DNA of 64,000 bases from Hoplostethus atlanticus (lineage: Eukaryota; Chordata; Actinopteri; Trachichthyiformes; Trachichthyidae), in NCBI GenBank assembly GCA_034670405.1, contig JAXDDX010000056.1, positions 2,447,001-2,511,000 on the forward strand. Reading direction: 5' to 3'. This document shows positions 1 to 11,509 of this stretch, in pieces. The notes below the pieces were generated by a model. The model made no database searches. It was given only the letters and a program-made list of their open reading frames with translations, and was not told where the DNA came from. Each line of letters begins with the position of its first letter. Position 1 is the stretch's first letter. Both the position numbers and the translations under genes were made by a program.

Positions 1-183
1 AAACACACTTGAGTTCATTTCGATAGCCCATTCCCACTGAACAGGATTTAAACTCAGTGAGCCAGCAAATTTGAACATGCCAAATAATAACTGTGCAAAG
101 CTTTCCCTTGATGGGATCCAGTAAAAAGCTTTTTTTGGCCATAAAACTGTGTTTCTAACCTCCCACATCTCTGATCAAAATTC

Positions 184-197
184 AACTGTGTATTGCT
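184..197. repeat. Left target-site duplication of the L1-like insertion
   Basis: AACTGTGTATTGCT, identical to 1199-1212. It marks the 5' boundary of the truncated LINE. Confidence 0.85.
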
Positions 198-1198
198 ATC
201 AAATCCCTAAAAAACACTTCTTTAAATATTTACAGTTAAAAAGCTACATGTCATCAAAATATGAACAGATAATGTGTATACCACCTTTATCAAAACTTGA
301 GGAAATAACACTTGTAAATTTAGAAGGGAAGGGCCACGTATCTAAATATTACAGCATATTGGTTGCATATAGTACTGAATCAACACTAGATAAATTAAAT
401 GCTTGGTAAATGGATATACAAGAAGACATTGAAGAGACAGATTGGAACGATGCTTGTTTAAAAGCACAAAAACAGACAATAAATACAAGGTTTAAATTAC
501 TTCAATATAAATGGTTAATGAGAATGTACATAACTCCTGTCAAACTTCATCATATGTCTGCTAATATCCCAGATGTTTGTACTAAGTGTTTGGACGAGAA
601 AGGTACTCTATTTCACTGTCTATGGGAATGTCCAAAGATCCAAAGCTTCTGGAAAGATGTTATAAAATGTTTGTCAGAGATGTTTAACACCAAAGTCCCT
701 TTAAATGTCAAACTCTGTGTGCTTGGAATATATCCGAAGGACTTTATGCAAACATCGAAACAGATTAAACTTCTGGACTTTGGACTTCTTCAAGCCAGGA
801 GAGCTATTGCACTATGCTGGAAGAGTATGGACGCGCCATCATTGAGAATGTGGATAAGGGAGCTTTCGGATTGTATCGGTCTGGAAAGACTAACTTACAT
901 TGCTAAGGGCAAGCGGAATGACTTTGTTCAGCTCTGGGAACCGTATATGAATATCATGAAAGATGGAAATATAGGCTTTACCTGAAAGGAAATTGTAAAC
1001 AATGTAGGGAAATATTTCGTTTTATTTGTATTTTATCCGATATATTGGTGCAAGTTAAATGTGTTTGTGTGTTGGTGTGTGTGTCTGTGTAATGTACGTA
1101 TTTCTGGTCTCAAACTGTTGTATTGTTACTGTATGTCTTCTTTGATGTGATGTTATAACATAAGAAAATGACAATAAACATATTGTGGAAAAAAACAA
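198..1198 (+). mobile_element. 5'-truncated L1-like LINE insertion with target-site duplication
   Basis: A retrotransposon copy that keeps only the 3' end of ORF2 and the 3' UTR. The coding part reads through 200-985 and shows the C-terminal region typical of L1-clade elements, with a CxxC...HC...C zinc-knuckle-like cluster (CTKCLDEKGTLFHCLWEC at about 572-634). The 3' UTR ends with an AATAAA signal (about 1173-1178) and a short A-rich tail (1189-1200). The 14-bp word AACTGTGTATTGCT lies immediately before the element (184-197) and immediately after it (1199-1212). This is the expected product of target-primed reverse transcription, so both ends are set by the sequence itself. The open reading frame from 149 begins in flanking DNA and is not an element start. 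Confidence 0.85.
200..985 (+). pseudogene. L1-like ORF2 C-terminal fragment, one internal stop
   Basis: The reading frame runs from the insertion point to the TGA at 983-985 and is broken by a single in-frame TAA at 407-409. Both sides of that stop stay in the same frame. The part after the stop contains INTRFKLLQYKWLMRMY and the CxxC/HC/C cluster seen near the C-terminus of fish L1 ORF2 proteins. Endonuclease and reverse transcriptase domains are absent because of 5' truncation. It is a dead fragment. Confidence 0.8.
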
Positions 1199-1212
1199 AA
1201 CTGTGTATTGCT
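1199..1212. repeat. Right target-site duplication of the L1-like insertion
   Basis: AACTGTGTATTGCT directly follows the A-rich tail and is identical to 184-197. Confidence 0.85.
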
Positions 1213-2778
1213 CAAATTCATAGCAGTGTGAAGGACCAACCATTATAATGATTTGACATTTAAACCAACGTAAACCACATGTAGATGAATTTGATGTTGT
1301 GCATAATACAGTGCATTTTGCTCTGGGGGATCAATAGAGTGTCAAAAAGTTTACAGCTCAACTCTTCCTAGAGCCAATAACTGTATCCCTCCTCCCCTGC
1401 TGATGAAAACAAGTGGCAATATCCATCATGCTGTCTTTATATTGAACATAAATTCTCAATTCTCCCTCTTGTGTTTGTAACTGACTACATTACTTCCAAG
1501 TGAGCAGCACTGCCATTTGAAGTCCTCTCATAACTGAGGCCATAATGTGGATCCACTTCACTCCATTTGGCTTTTAGTGTTTTGTCATCTGTTACATAAA
1601 CGCAGCTTTTACAGAGGGAGGGATGGGGGGATGAAAGGGAGAGGAATGAATGGGTGGATGGCAGAAGAGGAAGGAGGGAAGAGGAATCAGCCAGTGAACC
1701 ATTACAGCTCCATCCATCCTGACCAGCAAGAAAAATACACAGCAGAACATGCACACACACTTGCTTATTGCTCATATATACTCCTATATACTCATATATA
1801 TATACTCCTATATACTTCCTCCTTTCTGATGACCAAACTGTCACTTCTTCTGTTGTTCATTACTTGGCTTTTGTTTGTGCTTTCTCATGTGCCATCACTG
1901 ATCATCTCATCTCTCATCACTCACTGACCCTGACTCAGTCTCTTCCACACAAGGAAGCCCCCCCGAGTTTGAATCACATAGTCAATTACTGGCTCATCAA
2001 GCGGAGCGGTCGGACATCCACTTGATAAATGGAGCTTGTCCGACTTGGAAAAAGTTTAAACCAGTGAGGAGGTCTTAGTACTTTTCTTGCAGAAGCCTCT
2101 CTCGCCCTGTACTGATTCTGTATACTAGTAATAGTAAGATTTTCCAAATGATTCCCGTATGGATATCTCTGTGCAGCAAGCATGTAAAAATCAGAATATC
2201 TATGATGGCTTCATGTGAAAATGATTCTCGTTCACGTGACCTCCTGTATGAAATAAAGAGAGTCAAGACAACTGTTCATAACTTGATGATGATCCATGAT
2301 CCATGCTGATCCCTAATAACTTGATGTTTCATCAAAATCAGACCGGTGGTGTAGCAGTTCTAGCCTTTCAAAGTTTAAAATTTTGACCGTTAAGTATAGC
2401 GCCTCCATCAGGCCAACCAGCGTAATGGTTTTAAATGCCAGAACAGCGTGCCAAAATGCATCATCCCTCCAGGTTTCATCAAAACCTGCACCTGTCAAAA
2501 TCAAGATCAGAGCTGTGGTGTCTAGAGATATCATCTGAGATATCAAATTAAACTATATTTAATTCAAGCATTGAGGGAAGAGAACAGAAAGCCAATTTAC
2601 TTAATGGTGTATTGCGATCCACCCATATCTGTTCAGTGAGTTGTTTACTGCCTCCAAACTAAAGTGAACCCTCATCGCCGACCAGGCTAGCTCCCCCATT
2701 GATAAGATGCTCTGTCTGCTGTGCTCTGCCAACCCCCTATCTGTTGTTATGTAACCAGCTTTCCATGTGCTACAGTGC

Positions 2779-2780
<2 letters not shown>
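1213..2780. other. Intergenic, no gene recognised
   Basis: Mostly unique AT-rich DNA. It holds a G/A-rich patch at 1612-1690 and a short TATATACTCC array at 1778-1825. The stretch 2320-2540 reads like a degraded interspersed repeat, with two similar pieces (tcatcaaaa followed by ctgcacc or agaccgg), but I cannot name it. Open frames here are short, overlap on both strands and show no protein family. Confidence 0.6.

Positions 2781-2831
<51 letters not shown>
2780..2831. repeat. (TG)n microsatellite
   Basis: About 25 uninterrupted TG units. Confidence 0.95.
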
Positions 2832-2832
<1 letters not shown>

Positions 2833-4150
2833 GCATTCCTTTGCCTGGCATGCAGCAGCTCTAACTTAAACAGGAGCCTCCCTGAAAAATAAACGACTCC
2901 AGACTAAACTCTGGCGAGATATTTTCAAATGTGTTTGATTTCACCGGGTCCTGTCTGGTCAGGCTCATGTAGTGTGAAGCAGAGCCTCGCCAGACTGAAA
3001 GCTGTGAGTGATCCTGCCAACAGCCAATGGGAGTTTAGCTCAAGGGAGAAGATGAAGAGAATGAACCGGAAAAGAGGTCGCTTTTAAAAACAACTCCCAC
3101 TCACGTAGATAGTTTGCATCAGTAAAGATTCCCAACTGCACTTGCTCTCCACTCTTGATAAGTTGCTATAACATTTTATCTGGAGGAGTAAATGTAATAT
3201 AGTGGTATAAAATGGCAACATGCCCGGATCAATCCACAAGTAGTATGGAATTATTATTATTTATATGTGTAAACTGAACTGAAGCTTCTCTACCATGAAA
3301 TGATAGAACATTTCTGTTTTGTTACAGTGAACTAATGGCTCGCTCTGTAATGACACACGCTGGTAAAAACATGGAAATGAAAATGATCAGAAGTCAGGTC
3401 TGCAGTATTCGGTTGCACCTCAAGCCTATTGCATAACCATAATGACAGTAAAGAACACCGTTGCAGGTATTATTCTTTTTTTCCAAAATGGATATGTAAT
3501 GTTTTGGAATAGAACTGTTCATGTACACGTTCATGTAGATACAACACAACAAAGCAACTCCAGAAAGATAAAAGCGCCTTTGATCAGGTAGTTAAGGCGC
3601 TAAGTCAGGCAGTGAATCAATTTCAGTTCAACAGTCACCATCCATTAAAAATCCCATTAAAAAAAGTATATGCTTTCTCTCGCGTGTTGTCTGGGGTGTT
3701 CCCATATGAGTCCGCACTCTCTTGCTGTTGGCGCTCCTCTCGCTGATACCATCAGGGGCCGCAGCACCAATCCCGGTCGATGCGGAGAATAACACACTGC
3801 CGCGGCACACACACGCAGGGAGGAACACACCCGCAACAGAACACACATGCAGCGAACTACGTAATATGCCGGCATGAGCGCTGCTGAAGCATGGGTGTGG
3901 AGGGCACCTCAGCCATCTGTCTCTATAATGTCTGTCTGTGAGTATGGTAAAACACACACACACACACACACACGCACACACTGTTACATCGACACAAACA
4001 TAAACTGTGTATGCACAATCGCAAGAATGTACACACACACAAAAACACAGGATTATATGTAAGCATGTATAAACACAGCATACAATTACAATGAATGCAT
4101 ATACACAAAGAGACATACAGTGCATGTACACACAGACACTTCCTCTCTTC
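2832..4150. other. Intergenic with a CA-rich patch
   Basis: No gene was recognised. Unique sequence occurs at 2870-3070, and a CA/TG-rich patch runs from 3950 to 4150. The open frames of 60-180 codons seen here are products of the CA repeat and of GC-rich CACACA-like DNA. Confidence 0.55.
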
Positions 4151-4192
4151 CAGAATTTCCCCCCCGGGATCAATAAAGTATCTATCTAGCTT
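4151..4192 (+). mobile_element. LINE 3'-tail fragment
   Basis: Contains AATTTCCCCCCCGGGATCAA followed directly by TAAAG and a TATCTATCTA tail. This hairpin, AATAAA and simple-repeat arrangement is a common 3' end of CR1/L2-group LINEs in fish. Only about 40 bp is recognisable. Confidence 0.55.
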
Positions 4193-4968
4193 CGACCCGA
4201 GAACCTTCCCTTCCACCGCACTAAGTAGCAGGTGGCTGGTGAAGTCACGTCAAGTCGTTACCCATTCTCAGCAACTACGCTGACTTTGACAAAAAGAGGT
4301 GGGAGCGAAAGCAGGTACTTCCTAACTTGTATAATTTAAGTTATTACCTTCCATAATGGCCTATTTAAGATGTCTCATTTCCTTCCTTCCTTGTTCCTTG
4401 TTCAGAGGACTCAGGGCCGTCATAAATGCAGATAATTAAATCAAATTCAATCTTTTGTATGGAAACACTTTGAAGTAGGCATTGCCAGACTACACTTCCT
4501 GTCGATGGCTGTTGTCTGTCCTGATTGGACGGCTGGGAGAAAGAAGAAAGAGCAAGTTTCTTGATTGGGTGTTTGATTTTAGGTCAAGTATTGGTCTTTT
4601 CTCTGAGTCTGAGCTTGATTGGGGATTATTATTCAAAAACAGACCTCTTCACGAAACGATTTAAGGCTTGCAAAGCTGGCTCAAGGGGGGAATTGACGTC
4701 CGAGAAACTAGATGGACTTATGAGCTTAGGAAAATTTGGCAATTTCCTTCTACGTCTTCCTTCTCATTTTCCGTTGTTGTGGAAATATGAGGACTCTGAA
4801 AACATGGATCCAAAGAACAACACAGTTTTCATCTCAAGAGTGTGACAAGCTGATCAGGGCCATGGAAATATCAAATTATTTTCTCAGCAGGTTGCCTTTG
4901 ATACCCTGGTGTGGGGGCAGATGTATTCACCCGGTGACGGACAGAGATGAAAACAAAGTGTTTCCTTT

Positions 4969-4973
<5 letters not shown>

Positions 4974-5009
<36 letters not shown>
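4974..5009. repeat. (CT)n microsatellite
   Basis: Uninterrupted CT dinucleotides, followed by a CA-rich stretch to 5060. Confidence 0.95.
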
Positions 5010-5012
<3 letters not shown>

Positions 5013-6887
5013 AACAGACACACACAACCATATATACACTCATCACACACACTCAGCACTGCAGAAGAGAACAGGAGAAGTGCGCTTTGAATTATTAAGC
5101 CAAGCTGATAAAAATAGGTGTTCAAAAGAGGCCCTATTAAATATTCAGAGCTGTATCTTAAGCAAGTCATGGCTGATCGGGGAGAGCTGATGCTGCGCTT
5201 CGTTCTGCACGCCGATTTCAGTTACAGGGCCCGAATGAGAAACACCCCTGGGAGGAATATAATTTACATTATAACTGATGTTTCTTAATGTTTTAAGAGA
5301 AAACTGTTACGCTCATACGCCGCTGACCAAAAAGTTTCACTTTTGCTGTGTGTTTGGAAGGCTGCAGGAAATAAAGGATATAGGTGAATAAACAAAAGTT
5401 GTCGTCGGTTGCTTTGACGTCATGCACAGTACATCTACGTGCATGAGTTGTAAGAGGGATACCCACCGAGTCAAGCCAACTGTTACAAATTGACTGATTT
5501 CACAGAATTAAAACAAATAAAAGAAAACACTTAAAAAAAACACTTTTTTTTTTTTTTTTACACTTGATAGTTTTAAAGATGTTGAGTAATGTAGGTGATG
5601 ATAAATAGCATTTTGCAATAGAACTCTTTCTCATATAGTCCATGCTCTGCATAGGCGTGTGAATACATGTACACAGCCATGTCACTATAATATTATGGCA
5701 CATATTGCACACATATGGCACAATTCTGATACTCTGCTCATATGGTGTATGCAACGCCATACGTGTTCAAGACCATGTTGTTGTCATGCTCCCTGTTTAC
5801 AGAATGTATACAGACTGTACACATTCAAAGCCATGTGGTTTTTACCCTCAACATGTTTCCTTTCCTATTCTAACACATGCTGAAGTCAGGGATGTTCACA
5901 GTGCTGGAGGGATAAGGTGACCTGATTATGTAGCTATGGCTTAAGACTATTTGGGTTCCACACATAGCCCCACAACTATGATTCAGTCACGCCATATGAC
6001 AGGCATCGTGTATATCTCCCATGCATTATCCTCAACCATAATCTTTACTTAAATCTTTCTTTCACTGATGCTCAAATACCAGAGAAGGTCACAGAATTAG
6101 ATTTATTAACAATGAACCAATTTCCTCAAACGTGTAATGACCTTAACTGTTTTCATCAAAATTGCATGAACTAAATGATTAACATCTTGGCATGTCAGAT
6201 CAATTATATCAATACACTTTCCCTGCCAGCTGCTTTGGAAATGTCATACTGGGATCTGAGCTACAGTTGAATATGTGGGAAAAAATGCTGGTGAAATGCA
6301 ATACAGATATCATGCCAGCAGGATTGGATGCAACTATTCCTTCTGCTATAAACTAGGGTGGTTTCACGTAGACACCAGATGCATCATGTTTGGTCTGAGG
6401 CCAGGAGCTCACCTCTGTATCTGTCTAGTGAAGCTGGTTAGACCAACATGTATGACCCTCTCTACGCTACTCCACTACTGGGACTTTATTCCTAACCCAT
6501 GTCTTTTAAACACTGAGGTCCAAGATTTCACTAAGAATGCTTTGCAAGGGCAATCTGTGCATTTTCTTTTGCACCTCGTTTGCTTGAGTGCAGAGTTTTC
6601 ATCTTATTCACTAAGAAATTGGTGCAAATCAAGTTGTGGTGCAATCAAGCCCTCCAAAAGAGCACTGTGCGAGCCCCTTCATCACCAATGGCACACTTTA
6701 GCTGCAAAACGAATCTACCAAGGCTGGTAGTTTTCTCTGATCTGATTTGAGATTCTAGGAGGGAAAACACTCTCCCTTGCTTGCCTGGCTTGCTGGTGAT
6801 GATGTAAAATGATAGGAGCCCAAACTTTCTAAATAAGCCTTTACACCACCCTTTAAAGGATATTTTAAGTGCTACAATCATTTGGGG
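5010..6887. other. Intergenic, possible conserved non-coding DNA and an unnamed repeat
   Basis: The stretch 5085-5240 is a clean, non-repetitive block that could be a conserved non-coding element. A T-tract lies at 5545-5558. The segment 6530-6720 looks repeat-derived, with GC-rich and AT-rich words mixed (tttgcac, ggtgcaat). The 151-codon open frame at 6275-6730 runs through it without any recognisable domain and is not called as a gene. Confidence 0.45.
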
Positions 6888-7018
6888 GAGTTGGTGTTTA
6901 CCGTACGTGCCTTCCCGAATCAGAAGCCCTGGGTTAACGGGGAAGTCCGAGCCAAGCTTAAAGCACGGACCGACGCGCACAATTCAGAGGATTTGGAAGA
7001 GTACAGGAAATCCAGGTA

Positions 7019-7692
7019 GATTCAAGATTCAAGATTCAAGAGTTTAATTGTCACATACACACACGAGGTGTGTAGTGAAATGCAAAGTGGCAATGCTCAG
7101 CAGAAATGTGCAAAATAACAGGTTCACACTATTTACAATAAACCAACACAATATTTACAATGTCAAAGAAACAACACAATATTTACAATAAGAGCACTTT
7201 ATAAAAAAATATAGTAAAAAAAGGGAAAATTGTATGTGTAATATAAATTATAAATTATGTGTAGTCTTTACCTAAGTGTGTGTGTGTGCATAAGAGGGGC
7301 AGTGTGTGTGTCTTGGTGGGGGCCCTGGTGAGGTCGGAGTTCACAGTCCTGATGGCCTGAGGAAAGAAACTCCGTCTCAGTCTCTCTGTTTTTGCAGCGT
7401 GACTACGGAGGCGCTTGCCTGACCGCAGCAGCTGAAACAGTCCGTTGTTGGGGTGGTGAGGATCCTTCATGATCCTGCAGGCTCTGGTTCTGCACCTCCT
7501 GGTGTACAAGTCCTGCAGGGTGGGGAGTGTAGTTCCAATAGTGCGCTCGGCCGAACGCACTACTCTCTGCAGAGCCTTCCTGTCCTGAGCGGAGCTGTTG
7601 CCAAACCAGGCAGTGATGCTTCCTGTCAGGATACTCTCCACAGCTCCAGAGTAGAAGGACTGAAGGATCCTCCGGGAGACTTTAAATTTCCT
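7019..7692 (-). mobile_element. Nested LINE of the same clade, antisense, 5'-truncated
   Basis: On the minus strand the sequence reads LRKFKVSRRILQSFYSGAV and then ESILTGSITAWFGN...FFPQAIRTVN. This is a direct homologue of the C-terminal module of the surrounding element, which reads [13 protein letters not shown]. Its 3' end (plus-strand 7019-7042) is built from TCTTGAA repeats. The six bases CAGGTA flank it at 7013-7018 and 7693-7698, and removing the insert plus one CAGGTA restores the frame of the host LINE. The copy has only about 675 bp, consistent with 5' truncation on insertion. Confidence 0.85.
7255..7692 (-). pseudogene. C-terminal RT-ORF fragment of the nested LINE
   Basis: The frame is open from the insertion junction to the stop at 7255-7257. 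It encodes only the domain after the reverse transcriptase; no catalytic palm is present. Confidence 0.75.
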
Positions 7693-9324
7693 CAGGTACG
7701 AGCTACGGAGAGCTATTCGAAGTGCTAAGTCACAATACAGGGAAAAGGTGGAGTCTAATTTTCAAGGCTCCAACACCAGGAACATGTGGACTGGCCTTAG
7801 AGCCATCACGGACTATAAGGTGAAGACCAGCAGTGCTGTGCTGACATCTGCATCTTTCCCAGACGAACTTAACACCTTTTACGCACGCTTTGAGAACACC
7901 TTCCCGGCTGTGGAGGTCCCAAAGGCCCAGCTAACAATATCTAGAGCGGATGTGTGCAGAGCCTTCAAAAGGACAAATCCACACAAGGCACCTGGCCCTG
8001 ATGGCATTCCAGGCCGGGTCCTCAAGGCGTGTGCGGTTCAACTGGCGGATGTTTTTACAGACATTTTCAACCTGTCACTGCTCCAGTCCGTGGTCCCCCT
8101 GTGCTTTAAGAAGTCCACAATTGTTCCTGTCCCCACAAAAAATCCAAAGCCCTCTGCCTCAACGACTACCGCCCAGTGGCACTCACCTCCACCATCATGA
8201 AGTGCTTTGAGCGGTTAGTCAAAACCTTTATCACCTCCACCCTCCCTGAATCACTGGACCCCCTGCAATTTGCATACAGACCAAACAGGTCTACAGACGA
8301 TGCCATCTCCCTAGCCCTCCACACTGCCCTTTCACACCTGGACCAGAGGAGCACCTATGTGAGGATGCTGTTTATAGATTACAGCTCGGCATTCAACACC
8401 ATTGTGCCCTCCAAGCTCGCCATCAAGCTCAGGGACCTGGGCCTCAACACCGCCCTGTGTGACTGGATCCTGAGCTTCCTGTCGGGCAGGCCCCAGGCAG
8501 TGCGGGTTGGTACCACCACATCCTCCACCCTGACTCTAAACACCGGCGCCCCGCAGGGCTGCGTGCTCAGCCCTCTCCTGTACTCCCTGTTCACGCACGA
8601 CTGCGTGGCAAAACACAGCTCCAATACCATCATTAAGTTTGCCGACGACACGACTGTCATCGGCCTGATCACCGACGGCGACGAGACGGCCTACAGAGAG
8701 GAGGTCAGAGCCCTGTCATCCTGGTGCCAGGACAACAACCTCCATCTCAACGTCGGCAAAACAAAGGAGCTGATCGTGGACTATAGAAGGGGCCAGAGCA
8801 CGGGACACGCCCCCATCGACATCAACGGGGCGGCGGTGGAGAGAGTCAGCAGCTTCAGGTTCCTCGGTGTCCATATCAACAAGGACCTCACCTGGAACCA
8901 CCACGCCGACATCATCATCAAGACAGCAAGACAGCGACTCTTCTTCCTACGCAGGCTGAGGAAGATCAACATGGACTCCAGGATACTCTGCAACTTTTAC
9001 AGGTGCACCATCGAGAGTATCCTGACTGGCTGCATCTCGGCCTGGTATGGCAGCTGCACCGCCCTCAAACGGAAGGCGCTGCAGAGGGTGGTGAACGCTG
9101 CACGACGCATCACCAGGTCGGAGCTGCCCTCCATGGAGGTCCTCTATCACCAGCGTAGCAGGAAGAAGGCCAGCAAGATCCTTAAGGATCCTTTCCACCC
9201 CAGCCACAAGCTGTTCTGCCTGCTGCCCTCAGGCAGACGGTTCCGTAGCATCCGGACTCGCACCACCAGATTCAAAGACAGTTTTTTCCCACAGGCCATC
9301 AGGCTCCTGAACAAACACACCTGA

Positions 9325-9390
9325 GCCCCCCCCCCCCCCCCCCCCCCCCCTAACCCACCCTGAGCCCTAACCCACCCTGAGCCCCCCCCC
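9325..9390. repeat. Poly-C tract and short tandem repeat in the LINE 3' UTR
   Basis: About 26 consecutive C from 9325, then a short duplicated ACCCACCCTGAGCCC-type unit (about 9352-9388). Confidence 0.9.
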
Positions 9391-9652
9391 ACGCACAACA
9401 GGCCACTTTACTTCTAGGACACCTTACACTCTGCTACACTTTATAATTTATAACTTCTGTACTTTTATAACTTTGTACTTTTATAACTTTGTACTTTTAT
9501 ATTTGTATTTGTATTTGTATTTGTATTTGTATTTATATTCTTAGCACTAGCGTAGGGTGCCAGAGAGGCATAAGAATTTCATTGCCAAACTTTTGCTTTT
9601 TTGTGAATGTTTGTGCATATGATAATAAAAAACCTTGACCTTGACCTTGTTG

Positions 9653-10261
9653 CGAAGTGTTAGTGAGTGAGGCACAATCTCGATCTCCTCGCCTACAAAT
9701 AGATATTATGTGTCAAAAACAATGAGATTTACCTATAATTTACAAGGCGCGACAGGTGCTCATTCTGCACAGTTAGTGAATAGCATGGCATTCTGATTTG
9801 GTCATTTGTGGTGATACAGCCTTGCACAAACCTTTAGTGAATCTGAACCTTTTGGTATCACTCAGGATCAAACCCCAAACCAACTAGTATCAGGGCTGAC
9901 ATTACCCATTAGGTCACTGATCTGGGTATACTGTATACAGATACACAGATGTTGCTATGGCAAAAAACATCAATTTGTATAAAAATGTCTCGATCTAGTC
10001 CTAAGCAGTGACCATATTCATTGGTGACTCACTCTCAGTGCTATTGTTCATTTCTGCTACAGTAAAAAAAAAAATCCAGTTGTCTGTTCTCATTTAAAGG
10101 AAATAGCAAGGTAAAACAAGGCTCTTGCCTCTGGGCACCACCAGCCACTGCACAACGGAAACGATCTTTTTGAAATAGTGACACCTCGAGCTTCACTGAT
10201 ATGTCACACAGTAGTAAGAGATACAATAACAGCATAGCCTATGCTATTACACTACAGGATA

Positions 10262-10262
<1 letters not shown>
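9653..10262. other. Intergenic, nothing recognised
   Basis: Unique AT-rich DNA with no coding signal and no repeat family that I can name. Confidence 0.5.

Positions 10263-10300
<38 letters not shown>
10263..10300. repeat. (TG)n microsatellite
   Basis: 19 TG units. Confidence 0.95.
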
Positions 10301-10303
<3 letters not shown>

Positions 10304-10587
10304 CCATGTACATATATGCACAATCCATAATCACACGTGAGAGTTTTTACTTCTGATGTGAAAATTGTGAGATTTTGGATTACAACATGTGAAAACCTAC
10401 GTGTCCAAAAAGCACATGTGTCTTGAATTCACATATGTATTACACTTGAGACGTTTTTTGTAAGGTATGTGCTCTGACTCACCAAGGTAAAAGCACCTGG
10501 CAATTCAATTTGATTCTGATTTTGTGGAAGGCCTTACTTTTTAGCTGTTTTCTTATGAGTTGTTTCCTGAAGTAATATATAAGAAAA

Positions 10588-10876
10588 TACTACTACTACC
10601 ACTACAACTACTACAATTACTACTATTATTACTAAAAATACCACTTCAACTACTACTATTAATACTAAAATACTACCACCATAACTACTACTATTACTAC
10701 TATTACTACTAAAATACTACTACCACTACAACTACTACTATTACTACTATTACTACTATTATTATTATTATTACTACTACAACTGCTACTACCACTACTT
10801 CTAACACTACAACTTCTACTACTATTAACTATTAACAACTACTACTACTATTACAGCAATTACTACGACTACTATT
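10588..10876. repeat. Degenerate (TAC)n/(TAT)n trinucleotide array
   Basis: Nearly 290 bp of TAC, TAT and CAA triplets with scattered substitutions, for example at 10588-10620 and 10735-10780. It is an old, partly decayed triplet satellite. Confidence 0.9.
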
Positions 10877-11500
10877 GAGAGAGAGACAACAAGGGAGGAA
10901 AGTTGTGCCCGTTAGAGTGAAACTGATGGTGGGGTGTCTGGGAGAACAGAAGGAGGGATATGGATTATCAGACAAATAAGATACTGAGAATTAGAGAGCT
11001 AATCAAGGGAGCTATGAAGCCACAAATGAGGGAGGGAATGCTATAAAATATGGGAGACAGGTCCAGGGTGGAATAGCAATAGGAAGCGAGGGAGGAAAGA
11101 AAGGGGGAAGGGGGAGGAGATAGATAGGGAGTGGGGAGAGATGAAGGTCGCGGGGAGAGTACTGTAATAAGAGAGTGAGAGAACATTAGGGAGAGCGAGG
11201 GATGGATAAAGAGCAAGTGAAATGGGAGAGCGAATACAAGAGAGAATATGAAAAGACGGGTGGGATGGAGAGAAGATGAGGGAGTGAGAGACAGACAGTG
11301 AGAAGGCAAAAAAAAGGGAGACCGGGTAGAAGATTTATACAAGATGGGGAAGAAAGAAACAAGAGAGAGAGAGAATGATTGAAGATGGTGAAAGAGAAGG
11401 CAAGAAATAAGCAGAGAGAGAGTGAGGGTAAGACAGAGAAGAAGAGAGAGTGAGTGTGTGTGTGTGAGAGAGAGAGAGTGAGAGAGAGAGCGAGGGGAAG
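10877..11500. repeat. 620-bp purine-rich (GA) tract
   Basis: The + strand is dominated by G and A (gagagaga, aggaagg, gggagag) with few pyrimidines, ending in a GAGAGA/GTGTGT array at 11450-11492. The 124-codon minus-strand open frame here (SLSPSSSL-type composition) is a by-product of the tract. Confidence 0.85.
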
Positions 11501-11509
11501 CCCGGCAGA

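Larger units (their letters stand above)
6888..9324 (+). pseudogene. LINE ORF2 remnant (reverse transcriptase)
   Basis: Frame 1 piece: 6888-7018, reading VFTVRAFPNQKPWVNGEV, which continues in the same frame at 7699 once the nested insert and one copy of its duplication are discounted. It runs to about 8150. There one base is missing relative to the expected frame, and reading continues at 8176-9324 (382 codons). The second piece holds the palm motifs (D68 in [12 protein letters not shown] at residues 155-158) and the C-terminal module ([13 protein letters not shown]...[10 protein letters not shown]). It is a pseudogene because of the frameshift, the truncation and the insertion. Confidence 0.82.
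6888..9652 (+). mobile_element. L2/CR1-group LINE, 5'-truncated, interrupted by a nested LINE
   Basis: A non-LTR retrotransposon beginning in the linker between endonuclease and reverse transcriptase and running through the RT, the C-terminal domain, a 3' UTR (9325-9652) and a terminal run of CCTTGA units (about 9634-9650). RT motifs include HKAPGPDGIP (about 7982-8011), [11 protein letters not shown] (8371-8403), APQGCVLSP (about 8549-8575) and the catalytic FADD box (8638-8649). The clade (L2/Maui-like or a close CR1 relative) is assigned by eye. The copy is interrupted at 7019-7692 by an antisense element and carries a frameshift near 8145-8165, so it is not autonomous. Confidence 0.85.

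Noticed and set aside
4871..5170. Arg/Glu-repeat open frame on the minus strand
   Set aside because: It is produced by the (CT)n tract.
6275..6730. 151-codon open frame
   Set aside because: No domain, no splice or promoter context, and it runs through a repeat-like segment. Composition is not protein-like.
8166..9398. Minus-strand open frames across the LINE
   Set aside because: They are shadows of the reverse transcriptase frame on the + strand.
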